From the NCBI RefSeq assembly GCF_003751385.1, contig NZ_RJVA01000014.1:124001-188000 (forward strand): a stretch of DNA of 64,000 bases, given 5' to 3'. Numbering within the stretch: the stretch's first letter is position 1; the number at the start of each line of letters is the position of its first letter. Made by a program: the position numbers and the translations under genes. Below the pieces are notes generated by a model. That model saw nothing but the letters and a program-made list of their open reading frames with translations. It ran no database searches and was not told where the DNA came from. Positions 40,480 through 50,048 of the stretch are shown piece by piece. Source of the stretch: Desulfosoma caldarium. Lineage in GTDB: Bacteria > Desulfobacterota > Syntrophobacteria > Syntrophobacterales > DSM-9756.

Positions 40480-41781
40480 ATGAACACACCGCGCCTTCTG
40501 GTCCTCACCTCCACGTTTCCTCGATGGCAGCAAGACTGGGAGCCTCGCTTCGTCTATGATCTTTGCCGGCGCCTTGCCGAAACCTTCGAGGTGCATGTGG
40601 TCGCACCCCACGCCCGTGGGGCCAGGCGGCATGAGCGCATGGACGGCATGGAGGTCCATAGGTTTTGTTACTTTCCGGAGAGACTTCAGGACCTCGCCTA
40701 CCAGGGTGGGATGCTGGAAAAGATAAAGAAGAAGCCCTGGATACTTATGCAGGTGCCTTTCTTTTTTGCAGCACAGATCTCCCTCGTCCGCCGGCTGACG
40801 CGAGACATGCCATTTCACGTCCTGCACGCCCATTGGATTCTCCCGCAAGGGCTCTGTGCCGTGCTTGCCCAGATGGGCCGGCGTCGTCAGGTGCCCATTT
40901 TGTGCACGAGTCACGGCGGCGACCTCTTCGGTTTGCGAGGCCGTCTTTTTGATGCTGTTCGTCGCTGGGTTTTGGATCGCTCGGCTGCGGTCACCGTGGT
41001 TAGCCGCGCCATGGCGGAAAGGATCCGAGCGTCCGGACTCACAACCCCATGCCACGTGATTCCCATGGGAACGGATCTCACCACGCTTTTTTCCCCGGAT
41101 CCAAACACACCGCGGCGAAAGGCCGTCATCCTTTTTGTGGGAAGGCTTGTGGAAAAGAAGGGGGTGCGCTACCTTCTCGACGCCTTTGGCCATGTCCGAC
41201 AGGAAATTCCCGATGCCGAGCTCTGGATTGTGGGTTCCGGTCCCGAGGAAGCGTTCTTGAAAAGCTACGCGGCTTCCATCGCTCCGGTGCGTTCCTCGGA
41301 TTCCCGCAATCGACCCATGAACCTTTTGGATTTTCCGGCAACCCCTGGCCATATCACCTTTTTCGGACCGGTGCCCCACCGGGATCTTCCGGCATTTTAC
41401 CGTACGGCCACTCTGACGGTGGTTCCTTCCGTGGTAGCCCGAAGCGGCGACCAGGAGGGCTTGGGGCTCGTCCTGGTGGAAGCCATGGGCTGCGGCTGTC
41501 CTGTCATCGCCTCAGATCTTCCCGCCATCCGCGACGTCATCCGCCCCGGCGAAACGGGTCTGCTCGTTTCACCTGGAAACACACTCGCCCTGGCCGAGGC
41601 CATCTCTAACTTTCTTAACAACCCCGAATTAATGAAAGCGCTCTCTACCAAGGGGCGTCATCGGGCGTCTGCCCATTTTGACTGGAATCATGTAAAGGAA
41701 CAGTACACTCGGCTATTCACGGAAGTCATTGGAGAATTTTCTATCATTTCATGGGAAAATTCAGAGAACCGGGGGCGATAA
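40480..41781 (+). CDS. GT4 glycosyltransferase
   Basis: The 433-residue protein is a GT-B fold retaining glycosyltransferase. The N-terminal half has LVLTSTFPRWQQDWEPRFVY, typical of the teichuronic/colanic-acid type enzymes, and FHVLHAHWILPQG. The C-terminal half has ILFVGRLVEKKGVRYLLDAF and QEGLGLVLVEAMGCGCPVIA, the EX7E nucleotide-sugar binding signature. The ATG follows AAAGG. It starts 70 bp after IS copy 2 and is the first of a run of surface-glycan genes (GT4, methyltransferase, GT4). It is probably cytoplasmic and membrane-associated; donor and linkage are unknown. Confidence 0.9.
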   Translation: MNTPRLLVLTSTFPRWQQDWEPRFVYDLCRRLAETFEVHVVAPHARGARRHERMDGMEVHRFCYFPERLQDLAYQGGMLEKIKKKPWILMQVPFFFAAQISLVRRLTRDMPFHVLHAHWILPQGLCAVLAQMGRRRQVPILCTSHGGDLFGLRGRLFDAVRRWVLDRSAAVTVVSRAMAERIRASGLTTPCHVIPMGTDLTTLFSPDPNTPRRKAVILFVGRLVEKKGVRYLLDAFGHVRQEIPDAELWIVGSGPEEAFLKSYAASIAPVRSSDSRNRPMNLLDFPATPGHITFFGPVPHRDLPAFYRTATLTVVPSVVARSGDQEGLGLVLVEAMGCGCPVIASDLPAIRDVIRPGETGLLVSPGNTLALAEAISNFLNNPELMKALSTKGRHRASAHFDWNHVKEQYTRLFTEVIGEFSIISWENSENRGR

Positions 41782-41998
41782 GTCTTTTCTTGGAAAAGCG
41801 CCAGCCGCGACATTTGATCGCGCCTCGCGGCTCTGCTCCAGACCCAAATGGAAAGCGCCTTGTCCGAAAGGACCTTTGGCAAAGCTCACTAATGGAGAAG
41901 ACATCTTTGGTAAGGCTCTAAAGTCAACGAATCGAACCGAAAAACTTCCAGAAAGACCTTCATCGCAAAGAGTTTTAAGTTGTTTGTATGAGGAATCC

Positions 41999-42760
41999 AT
42001 GAACGACGAGAGGCAACGAAAACCCCACGCCGTGCTGGACCTTTCAAGCCACCATAAAAAAGCTGAGAAAATAGAGCGTCTTTTAGGGCTCGAACATGGC
42101 CACAAGAACCTGCGACTTCTGGAAATCGGCACCGGATCGGGGGGGATCGCGCACTATTTCGCCCATCACCCGAGCCGGTGCTTCCAGGTCGTCGCCGTGG
42201 ACGTTGTGGATCAGCGTCGAGTGCACGATGGATACATTTTCCAGCGCGTCTCCGGCACGGATCTACCTTATCCAGACAGCAGTTTCGATATTGTTCTCAG
42301 CAATCACGTGATTGAGCACGTGGGGGACACTTCTGCACAGCTTGCCCATTTGCAAGAGATGCATCGAGTGATGAAGCCGACTGGTGTTGGGTACCTGGCA
42401 ACTCCCAACCGTTGGATGATGATAGAGCCACATTACCGTTTGGCCTTCTTGAGCTGGCTCCCAAAACGACTCAGAAGCCCCTACCTGCGCCTCTGGCAGC
42501 GAGGAGACAATTATGACTGCGAGCCCCTTTCCGTGTCCGCATTGGAAAATCTTCTGAGACAAGCCCAATTTACGTGGGAACATCTGGAGGTACCCGCTCT
42601 TCGCGCGCTGGCAACCCTCGAGCAGCCGTCGCCAATACTGCGCTTTCTATCACGCCTGCCCGATTGGTTGCTATGTTGGTTACAGCCGCTGAGCCCCACA
42701 TTGATTTGTCGGTTGGCAAAGCCCCAAAAAGGAATCGGAATGATGGAGGTGTTTCCGTGA
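41999..42760 (+). CDS. SAM-dependent methyltransferase (class I)
   Basis: The 253-residue protein has motif I LRLLEIGTGSGGIAHYF, motif II-like VVAVDVVDQ, DLPYPDSSFDIVLSNHVIEH (motif IV/post-II) and a C-terminal helical domain. Class I methyltransferases in glycan clusters usually methylate sugars or cap chains. The ATG at 41999 has GAGGAA upstream; an in-frame opening further upstream overlaps the previous gene and shows no domain. The stop overlaps the next gene by four bases (GTGA), showing translational coupling with the GT4 enzyme. Confidence 0.87.
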   Translation: MNDERQRKPHAVLDLSSHHKKAEKIERLLGLEHGHKNLRLLEIGTGSGGIAHYFAHHPSRCFQVVAVDVVDQRRVHDGYIFQRVSGTDLPYPDSSFDIVLSNHVIEHVGDTSAQLAHLQEMHRVMKPTGVGYLATPNRWMMIEPHYRLAFLSWLPKRLRSPYLRLWQRGDNYDCEPLSVSALENLLRQAQFTWEHLEVPALRALATLEQPSPILRFLSRLPDWLLCWLQPLSPTLICRLAKPQKGIGMMEVFP

Positions 42761-43791
42761 GTCGGCAACCTGCCGTGTGGTTCCCAACCATCCGCTGCGG
42801 TACCGGTACCGACGTTTTCACTGTCCGTCTTGCCGAGGGTTTGAGAAAGCTTGGTCTTCGAGCCGAGATAAGCTGGCTGCCCCATCGGGCCGAATACGCC
42901 CCATGGACGGTGCGTATACCCAAACCGCCGTCCTGGGCCAACCTCGTTCATATCAATTCCTGGCTGCATCCACGCTTTGTGCCCAAAAGGCTTCCCCTCA
43001 TCGTAACGGTCCATCACAGTATCCATGACCCTGCGCAAAGGCCGTATAAAAACTTCCCACGGCACGTGTATCACCGCCACTGGATAAGACCCATTGAAGG
43101 TGCGAACATGGCGAGGGCGGAGGCCGTTGTCGCGGTCAGTCACTTTGTGGCCGGGCAGATTCGAGTCCTTTTTGGCCTTCGGAACGTGATGGTCATTCAT
43201 AACGGCATCGACACCGACCATGTGTTCACCCCATACCTACGCCGCCCAAAACCCCATCGGCCCTTTCGGCTTCTATACGTCGGGAACTGGAAAACGCACA
43301 AGGGTGTCGACCTCCTAAAGCCGATCATGGAAACTTTGGGATCAGACTTTGAGCTGCGCTACACCGCAGACCGCGCCGGTGCTCATGTGCGTTATCGGCT
43401 GCCCGCAAACACGCGCTGCCTTGGCCGACTCGAGCCGCCGGCGCTGGCCCAAGCCTACCGAGATGCCGACGCCCTGCTTTTCCCCTCCCGCTCGGAAGGA
43501 CTGGGCCTTGCGGTGATCGAAGCCATGGCCTGCGGCCTACCCGTCATCGCCTCTTCTCTGCCCCCCGTTATGGAAATCATCACCCATGAACGGCATGGTT
43601 TGCTCTGCCAGGGACAGGACGTAGCAGCGTTTTGTCAGGCAGCGCGGCGGCTGCGCAAAGATGTCGAGCTTTGGAAGGCCCTACGGTTCGCTGCGCGCCA
43701 AACAGCGGAAAAGCATTTTTCGCTGGAAAAACAGGTGGCCGCCTATTGTGCCCTTTATGACCGGGTTCTCGAATCTTCCCCTTTCAGGTGA
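42757..43791 (+). CDS. GT4 glycosyltransferase
   Basis: From the GTG at 42757 (GGAGGTG upstream, GTGA overlap with the methyltransferase) the 344-residue protein has the GT-B glycosyltransferase layout: VTVHHSIHDPA in the N-terminal part, VVAVSHFVAGQI, IHNGIDTDHVF, LLYVGNWKTHKGVDLL and the EX7E region SRSEGLGLAVIEAMACGLPV. An acceptor-side methylation partner is encoded just upstream. Its stop overlaps the tail of the convergent GT2 gene by 8 bp. Confidence 0.88.
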   Translation: MSRQPAVWFPTIRCGTGTDVFTVRLAEGLRKLGLRAEISWLPHRAEYAPWTVRIPKPPSWANLVHINSWLHPRFVPKRLPLIVTVHHSIHDPAQRPYKNFPRHVYHRHWIRPIEGANMARAEAVVAVSHFVAGQIRVLFGLRNVMVIHNGIDTDHVFTPYLRRPKPHRPFRLLYVGNWKTHKGVDLLKPIMETLGSDFELRYTADRAGAHVRYRLPANTRCLGRLEPPALAQAYRDADALLFPSRSEGLGLAVIEAMACGLPVIASSLPPVMEIITHERHGLLCQGQDVAAFCQAARRLRKDVELWKALRFAARQTAEKHFSLEKQVAAYCALYDRVLESSPFR

Positions 43792-44812
43792 TGGGTGCGA
43801 AAGGTTCCAGGAAACGATAAAGCGTGCCGCGGTAGCGGAGTCGCGCGTGACAGAGTGATGTGAGCACGAACCGGTCTTTGGCTGAAACCCCATCGGCAAA
43901 CGCGGAGCGGGCAAAGCGCCGTGCCACCCAGGGGCCCAGGCCGGCAGCCCGCACGCACGCCAAGAGCCATTGTCGAGCCAAGACCACATAAGCCTCGGGC
44001 ATCAACTGCTGAGCCAGCGTCCACAGCCATGCCTCGATGGCATCCAGGACGTCTGGACTATGGATTGGTTCCGGATCGCGCAAATGGATGTGGGTAGTTC
44101 GCTCTTCTGGTGAGCATACGATCCCCAGTTGACGCAAGTAAGCGTCTCGTACGCGCCTTGCCGACTCCACTTGAACACCCTTGTATTGTCGTGAGACCTG
44201 GCGGGCCGAAAGGGTATATTCAAACAAGACTTCGGGTACATTGCCAAAACGCGCCACGGGCGCCAGCTTGACCCACAGCGCATAATCCTCTGCATGCGGA
44301 GCATCCGGCGGGTAGCCGCCGACGCGTTCCACCACGTCGCGCCGCATCATGACCGAGGGATGAAGCATGGGCGGCTGAAACAGGAGTTCCATGCGTATTC
44401 TTGAATCCTCGCAAGGCGGCCTGGCAACCGATCGGCCCAATGCGCTTCTCCTCCGGTACCACGTTCCGGCCACGTCAACTTTCTGCGCCCTCATCCACGC
44501 CAGCTGCCGTGCCAGCCGCTGCGGATGGCTCCAATCATCGTCATCCATTCGCGCGAGCCATCGCCCGCGGCTGCTGGCAATCAGCGTGTTGAGTGCATCC
44601 GCCAGTCCCTTGGAAACTTCCCTTCTCTGCCATCGAATCCGTCGATCCTCGCTGCTCAGGCGTTCTAGTAGCCTCGGCGTCTCATCCTGCGACCCGTCGT
44701 CCAGGACAAGAATTTCCAGTTCTCGCCAGGTTTGCGCTTGAATGCTGGCCATAGCGCGGCCGAGCATTCGGGCTCGGTTTCGCGTCGGCAACATCACCGA
44801 AATCAGCCCCAC
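43784..44812 (-). CDS. GT2 glycosyltransferase
   Basis: The 342-residue protein has a GT2 (GT-A) domain (about 1-215) with ISVMLPTRNRARMLGRAM, LVLDDGSQDETP and ARMDDDDWSHP, where the DDDD run holds the DxD metal site, plus YPPDAPHAEDYALWVKL with the catalytic-side ED. The C-terminal 120 residues are helical. The GTG start at 44812 follows AAGGAGGG and overlaps the upstream GT4 stop by 10 bp; an earlier in-frame start is unsupported. It is the last gene of the minus-strand run Wzx - methyltransferase - GT4 - GT2. Confidence 0.88.
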   Translation of the reverse strand: MGLISVMLPTRNRARMLGRAMASIQAQTWRELEILVLDDGSQDETPRLLERLSSEDRRIRWQRREVSKGLADALNTLIASSRGRWLARMDDDDWSHPQRLARQLAWMRAQKVDVAGTWYRRRSALGRSVARPPCEDSRIRMELLFQPPMLHPSVMMRRDVVERVGGYPPDAPHAEDYALWVKLAPVARFGNVPEVLFEYTLSARQVSRQYKGVQVESARRVRDAYLRQLGIVCSPEERTTHIHLRDPEPIHSPDVLDAIEAWLWTLAQQLMPEAYVVLARQWLLACVRAAGLGPWVARRFARSAFADGVSAKDRFVLTSLCHARLRYRGTLYRFLEPFAPIT

Positions 44813-45933
44813 CGAATACCCTCCTTGATCACCTGCCGCAATAAACTCTCCCATTGTGGCAGTATGCGCTCCTCTGTATAGTAGCTTGCCCGAAGACGTG
44901 CTTTAGCGGAAAGATCCCAACGTAGGTTAGCATCGCCAAACAGCCGGGCCAGCGCCGCCTGAAAGGCGCCCTCATCCTCGGCGGGTGTGAGCAGGCCGAA
45001 CGCCCCGTTCTGCAAAACTTCCCTAAGGCCGCCCGGGCAATCCATGGCCACGCATGGTAAACCGGCTTTCATGGCTTCCATCAAAGCCAGAGGAAGACCC
45101 TCGTAGCGTGAACACAAGGCAAAGATCTGTGCATGACAAAGCCATGGCCAAGGGTTGGCGACGTGTCCGGGAAGGAATGCGCTTGATTCAACGCCTAAGT
45201 CTAGAATCAATTCCTGCAGCTTGACGCGCTCAGGACCTTCACCCACAATGACCAAATGGTGATCAATGCCCTGCCCACGAAGTGCTGCATGAGCCCGGAT
45301 CAGGCGGTGGAACGCTTTTTGTCCACACAACCGTCCAACGCCGATGAGCACCGGTTTGCTGTACATCTGCGAGTCAGGTGGACCTTCGGTTGGAGGTGGT
45401 GGGGGTTTTTCGAGGAAATTTTCGATCACATGCCAACGCGCGCCCGAAGGCCGGACACCCAAAGCCTGCTGCAGGGAATCCAGCGCACCATAGGACGGGA
45501 AGACAACATCACGCGTTCGGCGATAGACCCACCGACTGATGAGACGATCCAACGGACCGGCCGCGTATTGATGGGGTCCAAAAGCGATGTGCGTCCAACT
45601 GATGAACGGGCGTCGGGCAAGTCGGGCAGCAAGATAGCCATAATTTGTCGCCGCATATTCCATTCCTGCGATCACCAGATCGGCCCGGCGCGCCAGAGCC
45701 GCCAGCCGCAAGGGCAAAAACGCCTTGTCCAAAAGATCCTTAGCGCGGAGAAAACGCCAGGGAACTCCAACGCGATACGACTCCTTGATAAGCGGCACAT
45801 TCGGCCTTTCAAATAGAACCGCCGCCTCAACAGGCCACCCACGGCGAGCCAGAGCACGCAACACCCGCGGATTCATGAATTGAGCCCCACCGACGCTGAG
45901 GTCGGGAAGAACGAACAGGAGATGTGGATTCAT
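44803..45933 (-). CDS. GT4 glycosyltransferase
   Basis: The 376-residue GT-B enzyme starts LLFVLPDLSVGGAQFMNPRV, the G-G-A-x donor-loop of GT4 enzymes, has AFGPHQYAAGPLDRLISRW in the acceptor half and VLIGVGRLCGQKAFHRLIRA plus SRYEGLPLALMEAMKAGLPC (EX7E) in the donor half. Its ATG overlaps the stop of the upstream methyltransferase frame (ATGA), so the set is translationally coupled. A function in repeat-unit assembly for a lipid-linked surface glycan is likely because a Wzx-like flippase is two genes upstream. Confidence 0.9.
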   Translation of the reverse strand: MNPHLLFVLPDLSVGGAQFMNPRVLRALARRGWPVEAAVLFERPNVPLIKESYRVGVPWRFLRAKDLLDKAFLPLRLAALARRADLVIAGMEYAATNYGYLAARLARRPFISWTHIAFGPHQYAAGPLDRLISRWVYRRTRDVVFPSYGALDSLQQALGVRPSGARWHVIENFLEKPPPPPTEGPPDSQMYSKPVLIGVGRLCGQKAFHRLIRAHAALRGQGIDHHLVIVGEGPERVKLQELILDLGVESSAFLPGHVANPWPWLCHAQIFALCSRYEGLPLALMEAMKAGLPCVAMDCPGGLREVLQNGAFGLLTPAEDEGAFQAALARLFGDANLRWDLSAKARLRASYYTEERILPQWESLLRQVIKEGIRWG

Positions 45934-46733
45934 TTCTGCGCCACCACGATGAGGTTGGGATCAAAAACCTGCGGCCTGGCAAAGTCGGCAAGCAGATAAA
46001 TCACTCGATGGAAAAAGTTATTGAGACGCCAGCGAAGGCGATTCAATACTCGAAAAAGTGCGCGATGCCGTGTGCGCATCGACCAAAACAGGCGGGGGCC
46101 TGACACTGGAAAACCATGCGCTCGGGGGCAAAGCCGGCGGCTTCGAGCAGCTGCATGAAGGAAAATTCCGTAAACGGGGTGATGTGGGTAAAATCCAAGG
46201 CCATATGGTAAGCGCCGATAGCAGCTGCCAAATTGGGAACCCTTAAGCTGACGCGCCCCTCTTGGGCGAGCACGCGATGAATTTCACGTAGCACTTCCAA
46301 AACACAGTCGCGGGGCAGGTGTTCCAGCACATCGTGGCAAAAAAATTACGGTATAAGTCTCGTTCGGAACTTCCTTCAGCCAGACGCGAAGATCGGCCTC
46401 AATGAGGCGCACGGTTTCGGGTAGCCTTTGCTGCGCCACGGCAAGAAGCTCAGAGGACACGTCCACGCCGGTCAGCTTCGTATAGCCCACCCGGCGCAGC
46501 GCTTCCAATAAATGACCTTGAGCGCAGCCCAGATCAAGAATACTAGCTTCTTTGGGAATTTCGGAAAAGCAGGAGGGCAGCCGGTCACGCCTGAGTTTTT
46601 CCGGATCATCGGGCAAACGCTCCCGAAAGGCCATGCGATCGTCATGACGGGCATATCGGGCGAATAGCTCAAATGTGAAATCACTCATTCTGGATCCCCA
46701 GGCCGTATATTCTTCTTTTTTATCATCTGTCAT
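45930..46733 (-). pseudogene. SAM-dependent methyltransferase with two homopolymer frameshifts
   Basis: Frame 1 from ATG 46733 gives MTDDKKEEYTAWGSRM, motif I SILDLGCAQGHLLEALRRVG and VTGVDVSS-like residues. It then breaks at a run of seven T on the coding strand (46339-46345 on the plus strand, A7). Reading six T instead gives VIFCHDVLEHLPRD and continues. A second shift near 46083, at a T4 run, moves the sense to FWSMRTRHRALFRVLNRLRW and ends with VFDPNLIVVAQK. The protein intended is a class I methyltransferase of about 265 residues. Both lesions sit in homopolymers, so sequencing error or slippage are equally possible. It overlaps the flippase gene upstream and the GT4 gene downstream. 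Confidence 0.75.
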
Positions 46734-48024
46734 TTTGGATTGAAGAGTGTCTGCTTATCCCATAAGTTTTACCTAGCAAGAAAGCAGCTAGCATCAAGGT
46801 CATGAACAGTTCTGATGCATACGTCGCCGCCGCTGCCCCTCGCCAACTCCACAAGGGTATCCACCAAATGGTCAAAGCCACGTTCACCAGAGCGCCGGCC
46901 CCCGCTGTCATCATGCCCAAACGCTGGGCGTCTCCGGCGATCACGGTGTAGTTAAGGAGCTGACGCGGCAACCCTGCCAAGGGCAGCCAGGCAAGCCATT
47001 GCGTCGCTGGAACGGCGCCGGCATAGTCCGAGCCCAAGAAATGAGGAATCAAAGGAGCGGCCAAAGAGATCGCGGCTCCAACGGTCAAAGCATAGGCGAA
47101 GGACGGCCAAAGCAGCGGCACGATTGCCCGCAAAGCGGAACGCATGCTTTCCGCGCCGGCCTTAAAAAGCCGGGGAGCGGCGGCATCCAGCAAGGCATGG
47201 AGGGGCAAGAGAGCCAAGTCCACAAAGCGATAGCCTGCAGAATAGGTTCCTGTGACCTCAAGAGATGCCATCCTGGCCAAGAGGAACTTGTCCGCATCGA
47301 TGTAAAGCTTGTTCGCTCCGCCCCAAAAGGAAAACGGGAGGCCGTTGGAGATATACGGCAACAGAGCCCGGCGGCCCGGCCATGAAGGCGGGCCCAGATC
47401 CCGGGTCACGCGGTACGCGGCATAAACCGCCGCCGACAGCGAACCTGCCGCATAAAGCCATCCCCACAGGATCAGGCGGTCGGTTAAGGGATTCCACAAG
47501 ACGACGAGTCCCAACACGACCGCCGCCGCCAAACGGGCCACCACCGGCGCCACAAACAGCCGGGCCGAGCGCCCCATTCGCTCAAAGCCTCGATAGGCAA
47601 AGGAGGCGGCGTTAGCCAATGGCCAGAAGAGCAGCTCTCCAAGGCCCAGGCTCACCACCAGCACGGAAGGAACCTTTGACAACAGCAACCGTGCGCTCAC
47701 GCCGTAAAATAGGATGACGGGCACGATGCCCACAGCCAGTGCCGCTAGGGTCAAGCCCCAGCTTGAAGAAAAAATGCTTGAGTCACGGGCCACATCCCGA
47801 ACGAGGAGGACGTGCCCGCCTAAACCGCAAAAATTAACCCACACCCCCGCCACGGCCAACGCCGCGCTGAAGGCGCCATAGCCTTCGCTGCCCAGAGTGC
47901 GGACGACAATCAAGAACACGAATGCCTGAGCGAGCCCGCGCAACGCCATGCCCGTTCCCAGGACCATCGTATTTTTGGCCAGCCGCCCCGGTCGCCAACG
48001 CTTCGCAGAAATCATTGCCATCAT
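46723..48024 (-). CDS. Wzx/MATE-like polysaccharide flippase (oligosaccharide transporter)
   Basis: The roughly 433-residue membrane protein has about 12 TM helices of the PST/MOP superfamily, with the N-terminal TLGSEGYGAFSAALAVAG region typical of lipid-linked oligosaccharide flippases and a central loop YIDADKFLLARMASLEVTGT. It would move an undecaprenyl-linked repeat unit across the inner membrane. The ATG at 48024 is used because the TTG two codons before it is weak; another ATG is at 48015, and none has a strong ribosome site. It overlaps the methyltransferase start by 11 bp. No Wzy polymerase is recognised in the window. Confidence 0.85.
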   Translation of the reverse strand: MMAMISAKRWRPGRLAKNTMVLGTGMALRGLAQAFVFLIVVRTLGSEGYGAFSAALAVAGVWVNFCGLGGHVLLVRDVARDSSIFSSSWGLTLAALAVGIVPVILFYGVSARLLLSKVPSVLVVSLGLGELLFWPLANAASFAYRGFERMGRSARLFVAPVVARLAAAVVLGLVVLWNPLTDRLILWGWLYAAGSLSAAVYAAYRVTRDLGPPSWPGRRALLPYISNGLPFSFWGGANKLYIDADKFLLARMASLEVTGTYSAGYRFVDLALLPLHALLDAAAPRLFKAGAESMRSALRAIVPLLWPSFAYALTVGAAISLAAPLIPHFLGSDYAGAVPATQWLAWLPLAGLPRQLLNYTVIAGDAQRLGMMTAGAGALVNVALTIWWIPLWSWRGAAAATYASELFMTLMLAAFLLGKTYGISRHSSIQNDR

Positions 48025-48408
48025 TCCCAAGGCAAGCCATCTCGGCTTGCCATGGTATCTTTAATGACCTTGTCACATTTCATGGCTTCGTTGCTTTCTA
48101 CCCCCCACATGAAGCCCGAGCCCGCTCGAACATCACTCAAGCCTAAAAGGCCACGGAATTTTCGAGGCAAAGATCACGCCGACCCTGCACAAAACCCTTT
48201 GGAGCTTGTCCGTGAATCCGTCTCATCGGATCAAGAAGTCTGTCCCGAAATTGCTTATGTTGGAGCGGAGCACGGCGTGATGAGGGTGTCCGCCAAGCCA
48301 CCGAGCCCGATTTCATCCAAAAAGAACCGAGCCTTGCAGCGCACCGACGGAACCGAGCCGAAAACGCATTCCCGAACAAGCTCCTCAGGCCTAAGGACGC
48401 CTTTTCCG
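48025..48408. other. Intergenic region upstream of the flippase
   Basis: A plus-strand frame (48052-48552) exists but is Ser/Pro/Arg-rich and overlaps a better minus-strand frame; I see no family signature. Promoter sequence for the minus-strand glycan genes is presumably here. Confidence 0.35.
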
Positions 48409-48645
48409 CTACAACTGGACCTTCCTAATCAACGAATTAGACCCGGGGTCGAAAACCTTCTTTTCCAGTTCACGCAATCCCTGCGGTCCATGCCCCTGCA
48501 CGAGTATCCATCGCGTGCCCACTCCTTCGACACTCACCCAACATGCCCATGAAGAAGGGACGCGGCTGCACACCCTCATCGTTTCTTCCAGTGCTCTCAA
48601 AAAGTGAAACGTAAAAGTCTGTTCTGAGCCATGCTTGCACCCCAT
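48409..48645 (-). CDS. Possible small protein downstream of DPM-like GT2
   Basis: A 78-codon frame starts 9 bp after the GT2 stop and reads RVCSRVPSSWACWVSVEGVG and GLRELEKKVFDPGSNSL, with plausible codon use. The ribosome site is weak and the family is not recognised. It may be a real co-transcribed small protein or chance. Confidence 0.28.
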   Translation of the reverse strand: MGCKHGSEQTFTFHFLRALEETMRVCSRVPSSWACWVSVEGVGTRWILVQGHGPQGLRELEKKVFDPGSNSLIRKVQL

Positions 48646-48654
48646 GCCGCCAGA

Positions 48655-49527
48655 TCAGCCGCCGTCGCTGATGCGATCGTAGCGGAGTTGGGTGATTTGT
48701 TCGCTGATAAGGCCCATCATAAACAGGAGAATGGCGGCGATGAGCAGAAGGGCCGACATGTTGGTGAAGCGATGGCTCGTTATGTAGGTGTAGGCGTAGT
48801 TGGCTAGGCCTAGCAGGAAGAAGGAGCCGCTTACGGGAAGAAAGATGCGCAAGGGAGAGAAGAGCGTGGAAATCTTTAGAATGATCAGAAAGAAGCGCAC
48901 GCCGTCTCGAAGGGGCTTGATTTTGCTTCTCCCTTGTCGTTTTTGGGCCTGGATAGGCACGTAGCACACCGAACGACCGCTTCTTAGATAGGCCATGGTG
49001 AGGGTGGTCGGATAGGAAAAGGTGTTGGGCAAAAGGTAGAGGTAGCGGAGGACCGTTTCCCGGTCCACCACGCGGTACCCAGATGTCAGATCCTTGACGG
49101 GGAATTTGGTGGTGTAGCGGGCCAGCATATTGTAAGCGGTATTGGCCAGACGGCGAAAGGTATTGGCATGGCTTCTGGGATCGCGGGCCCCCACGACCAT
49201 ATCGTATTTTTGCGCTGCTTCCAGAAGCCGGGGAAGGTCTGCCGGATCGTGCTGTCCGTCGCCGTCCATGAGTACGACTTTGTCGCGAGACGCGATGCGA
49301 ATGCCGGTTTTGACAGCCGCACCGTTCCCGATGTTGTAGGGATGTGACCACACGTAGGCTCCCGCACGCTTGGCCTCTTCGGCCGTGCGGTCCCGAGACC
49401 CATCGTCCACCACGATCACTTCCGCCTCGGGAAGTACCTCCAGAATCCTGGAGATGGTTCGGGCAATGGCCCCTTCTTCGTGATAGGCCGGAATGACCAC
49501 CGAGACATCCGCCCCTTTTGCCACCAC
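48655..49527 (-). CDS. Dolichol-phosphate-mannose-synthase-like GT2 with two C-terminal TM helices
   Basis: The 290-residue protein has a GT2 domain (about 6-215) with VSVVIPAYHEEGAIARTI, VVDDGSRDRT, LMDGDGQHDPADL (DxDGQH site) and TSGYRVVDRE, then two TM helices near 225-247 and 258-280. Enzymes of this type make polyprenyl-phosphate sugars, the donors used by GT-C enzymes such as the ArnT-like protein encoded at 29.8 kb. The start is GTG 49527 with AAGGGAG upstream. It stands alone with its own upstream gap. Confidence 0.88.
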   Translation of the reverse strand: MVAKGADVSVVIPAYHEEGAIARTISRILEVLPEAEVIVVDDGSRDRTAEEAKRAGAYVWSHPYNIGNGAAVKTGIRIASRDKVVLMDGDGQHDPADLPRLLEAAQKYDMVVGARDPRSHANTFRRLANTAYNMLARYTTKFPVKDLTSGYRVVDRETVLRYLYLLPNTFSYPTTLTMAYLRSGRSVCYVPIQAQKRQGRSKIKPLRDGVRFFLIILKISTLFSPLRIFLPVSGSFFLLGLANYAYTYITSHRFTNMSALLLIAAILLFMMGLISEQITQLRYDRISDGG

Positions 49528-50048
49528 GATGACTCCCTTTTGCTGAATTCTGCGTCACCGGTTCTCAAAGCAACAGATGGGCCAAAATCCACCCAGCCGA
49601 GCGCCGTCCCCCTCCGCAGGTTTGCAATACCCTTGGCTCCTTTGTCTTGGGAGTCAAGCACGGAACGACGTCGCCCATCATTTCCGCGAAGCTTGTCTCC
49701 AGATCGAATGGGGGCGGGCGGTTATCGCCGGCCGAATATCATAAATCCCCGCGCCCCGCCCACGCAGGGAAAGGCCCTGCGAGAGTGGCGAACGGAAATT
49801 GATGGAAAACGAAATAGCCAGGTGAGGTAAAGCTCCCGAAAAGGGAAGTTTTCGAAGGAGCCCCTCTTAAATGCGGCCCTTTTCTCTATCGCACACAATG
49901 CGGGAGGACGCCCGCGCTCCCAGGAAAAACACTTTTGGGGAACCCTTCCGGAAGTCATCCTTTCTTTTGACTCTTGTTCAAACCCTGTGCTAGTCACAGG
50001 GGCGCTTGAACGGCACAAAAGCTGAAACGGAGAAAACGGAGTCGCTCC
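49528..50048. other. Gap between divergent GT2 and EamA genes
   Basis: About 520 bp without a supported gene. A perfect hairpin CGCAGGG-aaagg-CCCTGCG lies at 49763-49781 without a T run. Promoters for both flanking genes should be here. Confidence 0.4.

Noticed and set aside
48052-48552. 166-codon open frame on the plus strand between the Wzx and DPM-type genes
   Set aside because: Ser/Pro/Arg/His-rich, no ribosome site, no family signature, and it overlaps a more protein-like minus-strand frame at 48409-48645.
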